The notes: generated by a model not told the origin, from the sequence alone. Positions 8,469 through 17,038 are shown, counted from the first letter of the stretch. The stretch: 37,946 nucleotides of DNA from Prevotella sp. P2-180 (GCF_002251435.1 NZ_NPJI01000039.1:1-37946); one strand, 5' to 3'. Program-made: numbers and translations.

Positions 8469-9731
8469 ATGTCACAACCATTAGCAGAAAGATTGCGTCC
8501 AAGGACACTCGACGATTATATTGGCCAAAGCCACCTCGTGGGTGAAGGAGCAATACTACGCAAAATGATAGATTCTGGACGAATCACCTCTTTTATATTA
8601 TGGGGACCACCTGGAGTCGGAAAAACCACACTCGCCCAGATAGTGGCCACAAGACTTGAAGTGCCTTTTTTTACGCTCAGCGCAGTTACAAGCGGGGTAA
8701 AAGATGTAAGGGAAGTAATAGAAAAGGCGCAAAACAGCCGTTTTTTCAACACTTCCTCCCCGATATTGTTTATCGACGAGATACACCGTTTCAGCAAATC
8801 ACAACAAGACTCTCTACTGGGAGCTGTAGAAAGAGGCATCGTAACGCTGATAGGAGCAACTACAGAAAACCCCTCGTTCGAAGTGATACGTCCCCTACTC
8901 TCCCGTTGCCAGACCTTTGTACTGAAACCACTGGAGCGTGACGACCTGCTGAAACTGCTCGACAGGGCATTGACCACCGACGTGGAGCTAAAAAACAAGG
9001 ATATTACGGTGAGCGAAACAGATGCCCTGCTGAGATATAGTGGAGGCGACGCACGCAAACTGCTGAACATACTGGAACTGATTGTCGATTCAGAGGGAGA
9101 CCGGAAAATCGTCATCACTGATGACATCGTTGTGCAACGACTTCAACAAAATCCGTTGGCATACGACAAGGATGGCGAGATGCACTACGACATCATATCG
9201 GCTTTCATAAAAAGCATCAGGGGTAGCGATCCGGACGCAGCCCTCTACTGGCTGGCTAGAATGATAGAAGGAGGCGAAGACCCAAAATTCATTGCCAGAC
9301 GATTGGTAATAAGCGCTTCCGAGGATATAGGCTTGGCCAACCCCAACGCGATGCTTCTGGCCAACACCGCGTTCGACTGCGTAAACAAGATAGGATGGCC
9401 AGAAGGAAGGATACCACTGGCAGAGGCTACCGTATACCTCGCCACCAGCCCTAAAAGCAACTCGGCATATCTCGCCATCGACAAAGCCTTGTCCGTAGTA
9501 CGTGAGACAGGCAACCTTCCTGTACCGCTCCATCTGCGCAATGCTCCAACATCTTTGATGAAAGACCTTGGCTACCACGACGGTTACAAATATCCACACG
9601 ACTACCCCGGACACTTCACTCAACAACAGTACATGCCCGATGAACTAAAGGACCTGCAGATATGGCAACCACAACATTCACCAGCAGAAGATGTACTGGC
9701 CCAAAGAATGAAAAATTATTGGAAAAAATAA
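8469..9731 (+). CDS. rarA: Replication-associated recombination protein A (RarA/MgsA, AAA+ ATPase)
   Basis: A 420-residue clamp-loader-like AAA+ ATPase acting at stalled replication forks, related to E. coli RarA and eukaryotic WRNIP1. Walker A is GPPGVGKT at 46-53, Walker B with LFIDEIHRF is near 100-108, sensor 1 GATTENP starts at 129, and an arginine-finger SRC lies at 145-147. The C-terminal half has the family's oligomerisation region, including YWLARMIEGGEDPKFIARRL. The start is the ATG at 8469, where homologues begin. An in-frame ATG at 8343 exists but lies within the first promoter repeat and would add non-conserved residues. The hydroxyacid dehydrogenase follows after 19 bp on the same strand. 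Confidence 0.96.
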   Translation: MSQPLAERLRPRTLDDYIGQSHLVGEGAILRKMIDSGRITSFILWGPPGVGKTTLAQIVATRLEVPFFTLSAVTSGVKDVREVIEKAQNSRFFNTSSPILFIDEIHRFSKSQQDSLLGAVERGIVTLIGATTENPSFEVIRPLLSRCQTFVLKPLERDDLLKLLDRALTTDVELKNKDITVSETDALLRYSGGDARKLLNILELIVDSEGDRKIVITDDIVVQRLQQNPLAYDKDGEMHYDIISAFIKSIRGSDPDAALYWLARMIEGGEDPKFIARRLVISASEDIGLANPNAMLLANTAFDCVNKIGWPEGRIPLAEATVYLATSPKSNSAYLAIDKALSVVRETGNLPVPLHLRNAPTSLMKDLGYHDGYKYPHDYPGHFTQQQYMPDELKDLQIWQPQHSPAEDVLAQRMKNYWKK

Positions 9732-9750
9732 AACTTAAAAACACACTGAT

Positions 9751-10704
9751 ATGAAAATTGTAGTTTTAGACAGTTATGGAATGAATCCAGGCGACCTGTC
9801 ATGGGACGCATTAAAAGAACTCGGCGAAGTGACTATTTATGACCGCACCAGCGAAGATGAAGTCTATCAGCGCTGCTCTGATGCCGACATTGTCCTGACC
9901 AATAAGGTAGTGTTTGACGCAGACACTATTTGGAAACTGCCCAACCTCAAATATATAGGGGTTTTGGCCACAGGCTACAATATAGTCGACACAGTGGCGG
10001 CATGCGACAATGACATTGTGGTAACAAACGTTCCGGCTTACAGTACCGACAGTGTTGCACAGCTTACGTTTGCCCACATCCTTTCCATCGCAAATCGTGT
10101 AGAACATTATGCCATAGAAAACCGCAACGGACGATGGAGCAATAATCCCGACTTCGTGTATTGGGACACACCACTAATAGAACTCACCGGCAAGACCCTT
10201 GGTATTGTAGGTCTTGGACTTATCGGAATGAAAGTGGCTAAGATGGCATTGTGTTTCGGCATGGACGTGTTTGCAGTGACAAGCAAACATCGCAAGGACT
10301 TACCCGAGGGAATTCAAAAAACCACACTTGACGGCCTATTGGCCACAAGCGACATTCTCTCATTGCATTGTCCGCTGAAACGCGAGACACGCGAAATGAT
10401 AAACGCCACGACACTGGCAAAGATGAAGCATGGCGCTATTCTCATTAATACAGGACGAGGACCATTAGTAAACGAAAACGACGTTGCTGAAGCGTTAAAA
10501 AGCGGACAATTAGGCGCTTATGGTACAGACGTGATGTGTCAGGAGCCACCATCCGCCGATAATCCATTATTCTCCGCCCCCAATTTTTATTCAACCCCAC
10601 ACATTGCCTGGGCCACCTTTGAAGCTCGTCAGCGGCTGATGAAAACAGTTGTTGACAACGTGAAAGCGTTTATTGAGGGGAAGCCCGTAAATGTTGTTAA
10701 CTAA
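9751..10704 (+). CDS. D-2-hydroxyacid dehydrogenase (glycerate/hydroxypyruvate type)
   Basis: An NAD(P)-dependent cytoplasmic oxidoreductase of 317 residues, a normal length. The nucleotide-binding GxGxxG motif is GLGLIG in the segment TLGIVGLGLIGMKVAKMA. The catalytic set is visible: Arg in NTGRGPLV, Glu in DVMCQEPP and His in PHIAWATFEARQR. The Rossmann and substrate domains are in the usual order. The closest match from memory is the glycerate dehydrogenase (hydroxypyruvate reductase) branch, but substrate choice cannot be fixed by eye, so no gene symbol is given. It follows rarA by 19 bp and is probably co-transcribed with it, with an inverted repeat after its stop. Confidence 0.9.
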   Translation: MKIVVLDSYGMNPGDLSWDALKELGEVTIYDRTSEDEVYQRCSDADIVLTNKVVFDADTIWKLPNLKYIGVLATGYNIVDTVAACDNDIVVTNVPAYSTDSVAQLTFAHILSIANRVEHYAIENRNGRWSNNPDFVYWDTPLIELTGKTLGIVGLGLIGMKVAKMALCFGMDVFAVTSKHRKDLPEGIQKTTLDGLLATSDILSLHCPLKRETREMINATTLAKMKHGAILINTGRGPLVNENDVAEALKSGQLGAYGTDVMCQEPPSADNPLFSAPNFYSTPHIAWATFEARQRLMKTVVDNVKAFIEGKPVNVVN

Positions 10705-10712
10705 GTAAATTC

Positions 10713-10732
10713 GGAGTTGGTTTCTCAACTCC
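10713..10732 (+). terminator. Small inverted repeat, possible weak terminator
   Basis: GGAGTTG (10713-10719) and CAACTCC (10726-10732) form a perfect 7-bp stem with a 6-nt loop. A T tract does not follow directly (TAATAATGTTGTTT), so it may be a weak terminator or only partly separate the dehydrogenase from the TRIC-type gene that starts 20 bp later. Confidence 0.4.
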
Positions 10733-10751
10733 TAATAATGTTGTTTATCAA

Positions 10752-11369
10752 ATGTACATACAAGAAATAATAGAATTCTTAGGCACATTTGCCTTTGCGA
10801 TATCCGGCATACGTCATGCGGCGGCAAAAAATTTTGATTGGTTTGGCGGATATGTATGCGGTATCGCTGTAGCTATAGGAGGCGGTACGATACGTGACGT
10901 AATGCTCGGTACGACTCCTTTTTGGATGACCAGTCCTTTTTATATGCTATGCACAGCCTTGGCACTGGTGCTGGTGGTGACATTTGCAAAATGGATTGAG
11001 CCACTGAAAAACGCATGGTTCGTGTTCGACACGTTAGGTTTGGCACTATTCACGATAGCAGGCATACAAAAGAGTGTGATGTTTGGGCAGCCATATTGGG
11101 TGGCCATCATCATGGGATGCATCACCGGAGCTGCCGGCGGCGTAATACGCGACGTTCTTCTCAACAACGAGCCTGTTATTTTCCGCAAGGAGATATATGC
11201 CATAGCAAGCGTTATAGGAGGTGTTGCCTATTGGATTGTTATACACCTCGACAACAGTATTGAATTAGCCGCTATTGTCAGTTTTGCCGTTACGGTCACT
11301 ATCCGTTTCCTGGCCGTACGCTATCACTTGTCGCTACCAAAATTGAAACAACTCATAGCTGAAGAATAA
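10752..11369 (+). CDS. TRIC-type cation channel family protein (YicG/UPF0126)
   Basis: A 205-residue inner-membrane protein with about seven hydrophobic segments in two similar halves. Each half has a glycine-rich signature followed by RD: AIGGGTIRDVMLG in the first and GAAGGVIRDVLLN in the second. That duplicated pattern is characteristic of the UPF0126 family, now classed with trimeric intracellular cation channels, which are mainly K+-permeable. The physiological role in bacteria is poorly known. The ATG follows the dehydrogenase by 47 bp. It ends 9 bp from the convergent 744-residue gene, leaving no obvious terminator between them. Confidence 0.92.
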   Translation: MYIQEIIEFLGTFAFAISGIRHAAAKNFDWFGGYVCGIAVAIGGGTIRDVMLGTTPFWMTSPFYMLCTALALVLVVTFAKWIEPLKNAWFVFDTLGLALFTIAGIQKSVMFGQPYWVAIIMGCITGAAGGVIRDVLLNNEPVIFRKEIYAIASVIGGVAYWIVIHLDNSIELAAIVSFAVTVTIRFLAVRYHLSLPKLKQLIAEE

Positions 11370-11378
11370 CAATCCTGG

Positions 11379-13613
11379 TCATTGGCATACTATCGCATCA
11401 TACATCATTCTGAACTCTGCACTACTGATGCCATGTCCCGAAAGTATGCCAATGATATGTTGGCATATGCCAGTGTTGGAAAATATTTGCGAGCCAACAA
11501 TGGCATTCTTAGCCTTCGAACTTTTTATAGTGTTTTTAACAGAGCCTGTAGCAAGCCAGCAAGCCACGATGAACGACAATTTGAAGAAATGATATGCCTG
11601 ACCGAAGTCAGCCACATTATCCAATGTCTCAAACGATTGCGCCACATCGCCCTTAAGCAACAACAACGAGCCATGAAGCATGTTTACATTATCATCCTTC
11701 GGATAATTATAATGCAGCTTATAGGCAAAAGGCAAAGCCTTGTCGAAATCATTGGTAAGATAGCAGGCCAAGGCTGTCTTGTAAGATAAGGTAGGATTGT
11801 CGCTGTCGTTTTCTACCAATTCGAGCAATAACAGTTTTGCTTCTTCAAGACATTCCTCCCTGCCGCTATTCAGCAAGGTGTTGGCAAGAAATTTTTTGGC
11901 CACCATCGAGTCTGGCTTGTAACTCAAAGCCTCACGAAGAGTCTTCTCGTTATATCCGGAGTGTTTCAATTTGTGCAGATACATAATCTTTGCCATACAT
12001 CCTTCGAAGGAAGGGATGTCGGGCCATACAATTTTCTCAAGGTCATTTTCTATCTTGTCGGTAAGATTGCGGCTCAAAAACATTAGAAGGTTAGGCAGCA
12101 CGTCTTTCAACCAATTCGAGTCGACCAACAATCCGTTGGCTGAAAACAAATATGGAACGTGCCGGCTATCTCCAGAAAGGCAGCCTAACCCATCGTTCTC
12201 AAAGGGGTTCAACAATCCGTTACGCCATTTGAACAAGGTGAAAAACCTGTACATGGTCTGGAGGTAGTTGCGCCTGTAATGAGTAGGTGTGTCGACACTA
12301 TCATCGTCTGGCACGCTTACCTGGTTGCGAAACATCTCCCTTATGTTTTCAGGCATTCTGCCAATCACTTCCTTAAAGACAAACACAAAGGAATAGCAGT
12401 CATTGTCGCAAAACCCACTTTTTTGGAAAAAAGAGTTATACGGCAGTTCTATACCGGTAGCCCCTACGACTTCCCTCACATACTTATTCTTGGTGCTGAA
12501 CGGCAAAAACCAGTTTGCCATATCGTTGAAAAACGGGAATCGTTTCATATGCGAAAAGCCTCCGAATAATATGTCTGCACCCGAATCCTGCAAATCCTTC
12601 AGATTTCGCATGAGCCGTTCCACTTCCTCTGCACGTTGCTCATCATCGTTTTTGCCAAGGATATCATCAATAGAGTTGTCTTCAACCTCGACTATCATTC
12701 CGTTTTTAACCTGCAGGTCGCTGTTCTTGACGATGCCAGGCATAATCTCGTCTTGCACTTTTCTCGAATCGTCACTGGCCTTGACACAATATACGAGTTG
12801 CATCTGGAGTTCCAAAAGCTGAGAGTATATCGACTTGTCTGCAAGCACTTCCTCTACGATAGCTTTCTGTTCGGGAAACAACGAGCTCATCCCCTGACCC
12901 ATTGTAAACACAAATCCCACAAGAGCCCTTTGCCTTACTTCAAGGAAAGAAGCCTTACGACAGACGTTAGCCATGATGCGGAACTTTGTTATGTCGAAGG
13001 CCCTGAGTCCTGCTATTGTCATTGCCGTAACGATAAGCTGCTGGTCTTGGCTGTCAACAGTAGGAGTAGTGAGTAACTCCATCACCTCCTTGAAGCTGTT
13101 CGGGTTCATTATCCCGTCGCTCACGATATGCATAAACAGCCTTTGTGAGTAATCCGTGTGTGCGTCAACAATCCTGTAATACTTCTCATTGTCAGTCTCT
13201 CCCTCAAAGGAGAAAGAGGCAAGGGCCTCGTCACTCACAAAAGCCTCTAACTTCTGTCTTATATCCTGCCAGTTCCATGAGTCACCTTTCCGGTTCACCC
13301 TGTTTCTTTCCATTAGAAGGTAGCAAGAATCTTCAAGATTCAACAGGCGCGATATATATTCAGAACAAAAAGTGGCGGTTCGCCTCGAAAACTGTTCTAC
13401 CATTGCCTCCAAGGACGGGTCTTTCATATCAGAGAGCCAATAGTCATGCATTCTCCTAAAGTCGTCAGCCAACAATTGGTATTCATCTGCCATACCACAA
13501 TTGTCGTGTTGTTCCATATAAAGTCCGATACGTTTTATGGCAGAGCTTATCTGTCTATTGTTCAACAGATTGTATATCGTCTTCATTTCAGAATCGAGGT
13601 CATTCTTTTTCAT
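11379..13613 (-). CDS. Uncharacterised 744-residue protein with TPR-like C terminus
   Basis: I do not recognise a named family. There is no signal peptide or membrane segment, so it is probably cytoplasmic or peripheral. It is largely helical in appearance. From about residue 570 onward it has 30-40-residue units resembling tetratricopeptide repeats (for example LREALSYKPDSMVAKKFLAN and the later TALACYLTNDFDKALPFAYK), consistent with a protein-binding scaffold. The middle contains charged stretches and a cluster of aromatic residues around FPFFNDMANWFLPF. The ATG lies 2 bp after the stop of the lipoprotein gene, so the two are almost certainly co-translated. Its function is unknown; a partnership with the lipoprotein is inferred only from spacing. 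Confidence 0.85.
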   Translation of the reverse strand: MKKNDLDSEMKTIYNLLNNRQISSAIKRIGLYMEQHDNCGMADEYQLLADDFRRMHDYWLSDMKDPSLEAMVEQFSRRTATFCSEYISRLLNLEDSCYLLMERNRVNRKGDSWNWQDIRQKLEAFVSDEALASFSFEGETDNEKYYRIVDAHTDYSQRLFMHIVSDGIMNPNSFKEVMELLTTPTVDSQDQQLIVTAMTIAGLRAFDITKFRIMANVCRKASFLEVRQRALVGFVFTMGQGMSSLFPEQKAIVEEVLADKSIYSQLLELQMQLVYCVKASDDSRKVQDEIMPGIVKNSDLQVKNGMIVEVEDNSIDDILGKNDDEQRAEEVERLMRNLKDLQDSGADILFGGFSHMKRFPFFNDMANWFLPFSTKNKYVREVVGATGIELPYNSFFQKSGFCDNDCYSFVFVFKEVIGRMPENIREMFRNQVSVPDDDSVDTPTHYRRNYLQTMYRFFTLFKWRNGLLNPFENDGLGCLSGDSRHVPYLFSANGLLVDSNWLKDVLPNLLMFLSRNLTDKIENDLEKIVWPDIPSFEGCMAKIMYLHKLKHSGYNEKTLREALSYKPDSMVAKKFLANTLLNSGREECLEEAKLLLLELVENDSDNPTLSYKTALACYLTNDFDKALPFAYKLHYNYPKDDNVNMLHGSLLLLKGDVAQSFETLDNVADFGQAYHFFKLSFIVACWLATGSVKNTIKSSKAKNAIVGSQIFSNTGICQHIIGILSGHGISSAEFRMMYDAIVCQ

Positions 13614-13615
13614 AA

Positions 13616-14569
13616 TTATAAACCAGGATTATTTATTTTCTTCAATTCCCTTTCCTTCTTTTCCATCCATCTTCTTGCCATTTCCACATCTTTATCGCGG
13701 GGAGGAGCCACATGGTTGTATTTCAAGGGTTTTAGTATGTCAACGGTAGAAGCCTTCACTTGGCAATACTTAGTGACAAGCGGTTTATAATGTTTCACGC
13801 CATACCTGTTTATCGAGTCACATGCCATATTATAGGCCTTTACAAACACGTCGTATTGGCGCTGTCGTAAAGTGTCGTTGGCAATGATATTCCGGAAAGC
13901 CACTACACCCATTTGCCAGTCGAGCTTTCGTGAATCCATCAGCACCTTGTGTTTCTCAGCAATGGCCTCAGTGGCTTGCGGCTCAGGAAGCAGCAGGGCG
14001 TCCATCTCATTGTTCTTAAGCATTGAAAGCCTGATTCTTACATCATTTATCTGAACCCTATAGACCTTGTCTTGTTCCAGTTTTACACTGTCTACCGCAT
14101 GTTCGCCGAGAAGGTCAGTAACCGAGTATCTTGTCATGGCCATCATCTTATCGTCAAGTTGCTTCAATTCCTTTATACGTGAGTTTCGGTTTGACAAGAG
14201 TATCCAATATGCGTTGGTGGCAGTGGAATAGAAGATGTCATGACCAGCCCTTCTGATGCGTTCCATCCTCACGAGGTCGGTTACAGCGCCTTCCACGCGC
14301 TTGTTGACAAGAGCCGTGTCGCAATCAATCTGTGACGAGAAATATTTCAGTCTGATGTCTGCCCCCAACGAGTCGAAGAGGTTAAGGTCCTTGGCCACGA
14401 ATAGCGGCAGGCAATCCAGTGTCGGCAAAACTGCAATTTTTAGGGCAGCCGAGTCAGCCCTCAACTGCTTTTGCCTTTCCAGCCTGCTAAGACGTTTTGT
14501 TTCCTCGTATGATTGTCCGCAGGCCACAAAAACAATACTTAATATGATGGCATAAATGAGTCTTTTCAT
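13616..14569 (-). CDS. Lipoprotein resembling ABC solute-binding proteins
   Basis: A 317-residue protein with a lipoprotein signal: MKRLIYAIILSIVFVAC with the lipidated cysteine at 17. The mature part starts with a charged linker and then LKIAVLPTLDCLPLFVAKDL, typical of type 2 periplasmic-binding proteins of the NMT1/THI5 or SsuA kind. A later segment (KNNEMDALLLPEPQATEAI) matches their ligand-lobe pattern. No ABC permease or ATPase is nearby, so it may work with a distant transporter or as a sensor. I chose the ATG at 14569, because an upstream in-frame start would begin before the promoter and bury the signal peptide. The 744-residue gene follows after 2 bp. Confidence 0.85.
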   Translation of the reverse strand: MKRLIYAIILSIVFVACGQSYEETKRLSRLERQKQLRADSAALKIAVLPTLDCLPLFVAKDLNLFDSLGADIRLKYFSSQIDCDTALVNKRVEGAVTDLVRMERIRRAGHDIFYSTATNAYWILLSNRNSRIKELKQLDDKMMAMTRYSVTDLLGEHAVDSVKLEQDKVYRVQINDVRIRLSMLKNNEMDALLLPEPQATEAIAEKHKVLMDSRKLDWQMGVVAFRNIIANDTLRQRQYDVFVKAYNMACDSINRYGVKHYKPLVTKYCQVKASTVDILKPLKYNHVAPPRDKDVEMARRWMEKKERELKKINNPGL

Positions 14570-14591
14570 GTCTTTTCTTTCTTTTTGGGTG

Positions 14592-14599
14592 CAAATATA
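14592..14599 (-). promoter_or_regulatory. Promoter -7 box of the lipoprotein gene
   Basis: TATATTTG on the minus strand, followed by C, fits TAnnTTTG and lies 22 bp before the ATG. No clear TTTG is present 19-21 bp upstream. It is divergent from the radA promoter. Confidence 0.55.
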
Positions 14600-14610
14600 C
14601 GAAATAATTT

Positions 14611-14639
14611 TTTGTTTCCGAAAAAAATTGCTACTTTTG
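14611..14639 (+). promoter_or_regulatory. Promoter of radA
   Basis: TTTG (14611-14614) and TACTTTTG (14632-14639) are separated by 17 bp, slightly short of the usual 19-20. The ATG follows 20 bp later. It overlaps the upstream region of the divergent lipoprotein promoter. Confidence 0.55.
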
Positions 14640-14659
14640 TGGCGAAAAACAAAAAAAAC

Positions 14660-16072
14660 ATGGCTAAAGACAAAATAGCATACGTATGCAGCAATTGTGG
14701 ACAGGAATCTACCAAGTGGATTGGAAAGTGTCCGAGCTGTGGACAATGGAACACTTTTAAGGAAATACGCGTCGCTTCAGATAATGTGAAGGCAAAAGCC
14801 CATCAGGCTGCAGCAACGGCCTCGTCGCAGGCAAGCGAATTGGGACACGCGATAAGAAACGAACGAAACCGCACCTTGCTCCTGCGAGAGATAAGCGCCA
14901 AGGACGAGCCACGTATCGACCTGAAAGACCAAGAGCTGAATAGAGTTCTTGGAGGAGGTCTTGTACCTGGTTCGATAGTATTGTTAGGGGGAGAACCTGG
15001 CATAGGCAAAAGCACACTGACACTACAGACCATACTGCATCTTGACGACCGGCGAATACTCTATGTCAGTGGAGAGGAAAGCGCCAACCAGCTGAAGATG
15101 CGTGCCAACCGCATACCGCATGTCGACAGCGACAATACACACATACTCTGCGAAACAGACCTGGGGAATATCTTCACCCACATCAAAGAGGTGAAACCCG
15201 AGATTGTGATTATCGACTCCATACAGACCATCTCGACCGACGATGTAGACACAAGTCCTGGAAGCGTCACACAGATAAGGGAATGCGCATCAGCCCTACT
15301 CCGTTTTGCCAAGACAAGCGGTGTGCCGGTAATACTAATAGGCCACATCACAAAAGAAGGCACACTCGCCGGTCCGAAAATTCTTGAACACATAGTCGAC
15401 ACAGTCATACAGTTTGAGGGCGACCAACACTATATGTACCGCATATTGCGAAGCATCAAAAACCGCTTTGGAAGCACATCGGAATTAGGTATATACGAGA
15501 TGCAGCAAACAGGCTTGCGTCAGGTAAGCAACCCCTCTGAGTTGTTGCTCAACCAAGATCATGACGGACTTAGCGGCATTGCCATCAGTTCAGCCATCGA
15601 GGGAGTAAGACCGTTTTTGGTGGAAACGCAGGCTCTTGTCTCATCGGCAGCCTACGGCACTCCACAGCGTTCAGCCACAGGTTTCGACCAGCGCAGGCTT
15701 AACATGCTTCTTGCCGTGCTTGAGAAACGTGTAGGATTCAAACTGATGCAGAAAGACGTGTTCCTGAACATTGCCGGCGGTTTGCGGGTTACCGACCTTG
15801 CCATGGACCTGAGTGTCATAGCCGCTGTTTTGTCGAGCAATGTCGATACGGCCATTGAGTCTGGCTGGTGTATGGCTGGCGAAGTGGGGCTTAGCGGAGA
15901 GGTGCGTCCTGTCAACCGGATTGAGCAGCGAGTGGCAGAGGCTGAGAAACTGGGATTCACCGACATGATCATTCCCCGCTACAACTATTCCAGCATTTCG
16001 CAAAAAAACCTTTCCATACGGCTTCATCCAGTGCGTAAGGTGGAAGAGGCACTGCGTGCCTTGTTCGGGTAA
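14660..16072 (+). CDS. radA: DNA repair protein RadA
   Basis: A 470-residue RecA-like ATPase and branch-migration helicase in recombination. It has an N-terminal C4 zinc finger (C10, C13, C24, C27), Walker A GEPGIGKS at 111-118, Walker B-like EIVIIDS near 181-187, the RadA-specific KNRFG motif at 267-271, and a C-terminal Lon-protease-like domain from about 290. All expected elements are present at normal length. The start is the ATG at 14660, directly before AKDKIAYVC; an in-frame ATG at 14585 lies upstream of the promoter. The gene is monocistronic and ends beside the repeat-rich gap. Confidence 0.97.
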   Translation: MAKDKIAYVCSNCGQESTKWIGKCPSCGQWNTFKEIRVASDNVKAKAHQAAATASSQASELGHAIRNERNRTLLLREISAKDEPRIDLKDQELNRVLGGGLVPGSIVLLGGEPGIGKSTLTLQTILHLDDRRILYVSGEESANQLKMRANRIPHVDSDNTHILCETDLGNIFTHIKEVKPEIVIIDSIQTISTDDVDTSPGSVTQIRECASALLRFAKTSGVPVILIGHITKEGTLAGPKILEHIVDTVIQFEGDQHYMYRILRSIKNRFGSTSELGIYEMQQTGLRQVSNPSELLLNQDHDGLSGIAISSAIEGVRPFLVETQALVSSAAYGTPQRSATGFDQRRLNMLLAVLEKRVGFKLMQKDVFLNIAGGLRVTDLAMDLSVIAAVLSSNVDTAIESGWCMAGEVGLSGEVRPVNRIEQRVAEAEKLGFTDMIIPRYNYSSISQKNLSIRLHPVRKVEEALRALFG

Positions 16073-16098
16073 AGGGTAAGGACTACATCACTGAAATA

Positions 16099-16179
16099 AT
16101 TAATAACCTTACTGTCGAAAGATTATTAACCTTACTGTCGAAAGATTATTAACCTTACTGTCGAAAGATTATTAACCTT
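16099..16179. repeat. 23-bp tandem repeat, three full copies and one partial
   Basis: The unit contains AACCTTACTGTCGAAAG. Copies lie at 16099-16121 (one mismatch), 16122-16144 and 16145-16167, followed by a 12-bp partial copy at 16168-16179. A further degenerate TAATCTTACT follows near 16193-16202. The copies abut directly with no spacers, so this is not a CRISPR array. It occupies the gap between the convergent radA and queC genes. Confidence 0.95.
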
Positions 16180-16205
16180 GTCTGAGATGATAGTAATCTT
16201 ACTAT

Positions 16206-16300
16206 GAGTACACCAGTACTCCGCGGTGTATTAACTCAGTACTCTGGGCGGAGTACTGCAGTACTCTCGCCGAAGTACCAGAGTACTCTCACAGGAGTAC
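16206..16300. repeat. Cluster of AGTACT palindromes and hairpins
   Basis: Within about 95 bp there are eight GTAC cores, mostly within AGTACT or GAGTAC. GAGTAC-ACCA-GTACTC (16206-16221) is a perfect 6-bp stem. GAGTACTGCAGTACTC (16251-16266) is a perfect 16-bp palindrome, extended by GGCG (16247-16250) against CGCC (16268-16271) with a single bulged T. Such density is far above chance and suggests a structured or protein-binding repeat. No T tract follows, so it is not a standard terminator. Confidence 0.9.
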
Positions 16301-16320
16301 TACCACAAGAATAGAGTATC

Positions 16321-16345
16321 GAGATAACATAAGAACAGTTATCTC
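16321..16345. repeat. Inverted repeat near the queC end
   Basis: GAGATAAC (16321-16328) and GTTATCTC (16338-16345) form a perfect 8-bp stem with a 9-nt loop. It lies about 37 bp past the queC stop on the minus strand and about 250 bp past radA. No T run follows on either strand, so its role as a terminator is uncertain. Confidence 0.6.
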
Positions 16346-16381
16346 TGAATTGAAAGGACACTAATAGAAACGAAAGAAGAG

Positions 16382-17038
16382 TCAGGAAATATACTCCGTT
16401 TTATCGTCGATGCCAGCATCGTGGAGAGCCTCTTTCCTTTCGACACAAGTACCACAAGTTCCACAATGCACAGCCCCACCCTTATAGCATGACCATGTTT
16501 CGGAATAGTCTATTCCTAAGGCCACACCACGACGGGCAATGTCTGTTTTCGAAATATTAGTATATGGAGCATCAACCTCCACATTAAGATAGGTGCCACT
16601 CATGGCCGCCTTGTTAATGGCAGAGATAAAGTCTGGACGGCAGTCAGGATATATGGCATGGTCGCCTCCGTGATTTGCTATTAGCACCTTTTTCAGTCCG
16701 TTGCTCTCAGCAATGCCAATGGCTACAGACAACATTATTCCATTACGAAACGGCACTACGGTCGATTTCATATTCTCGTCAGCATAATGACCATCTGGAA
16801 TGGCTTCAGCCCCTTCAAGCAATGAACTTGTGAAATACTGGTGCATAAAGTCAAGAGGGATGACGATGTGGCGTATTCCGAGACGCTGACAATGCAGTTG
16901 TGCGTATGGTATCTCGCGGGAGTTATGGTTACTTCCGTAGTCAAAAGACAAAGCGAGGGCTATGCTGTCTTTTCGGTCGTAAAGCAGGGTGATGCTGTCC
17001 ATCCCCCCGCTTACAATAATCAAACTGTCCTTAGTCAT
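16382..17038 (-). CDS. queC: 7-cyano-7-deazaguanine synthase
   Basis: A cytoplasmic ATP-dependent enzyme making preQ0 from 7-carboxy-7-deazaguanine, in the queuosine pathway. At 218 residues it is normal length. The PP-loop SGGMDS is at 10-15. Four cysteines near the C terminus (C184, C192, C195, C198) form the expected zinc site. The ATG lies directly against the ridA stop with no bases between them, so the two are translationally coupled or at least co-transcribed. It is the last gene of the seven-gene minus-strand cluster. QueA, a later step of the same pathway, lies in a separate operon at 32094. QueD, QueE and Tgt are not in the window. Confidence 0.96.
   Translation of the reverse strand: MTKDSLIIVSGGMDSITLLYDRKDSIALALSFDYGSNHNSREIPYAQLHCQRLGIRHIVIPLDFMHQYFTSSLLEGAEAIPDGHYADENMKSTVVPFRNGIMLSVAIGIAESNGLKKVLIANHGGDHAIYPDCRPDFISAINKAAMSGTYLNVEVDAPYTNISKTDIARRGVALGIDYSETWSCYKGGAVHCGTCGTCVERKEALHDAGIDDKTEYIS

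Noticed and set aside
14570..14746. N-terminal extension of the lipoprotein gene
   Set aside because: It would start upstream of the -7 box and inside the divergent radA gene, and would bury the lipoprotein signal.
16099..16345. Possible CRISPR array
   Set aside because: The 23-bp units abut without spacers, the AGTACT motifs are irregularly spaced, and no cas gene is present.
16073..16381. tRNA or small RNA gene in the radA-queC gap
   Set aside because: No cloverleaf, anticodon arm or promoter box was seen; the structure is explained by repeats. No tRNA was seen in the other gaps either.
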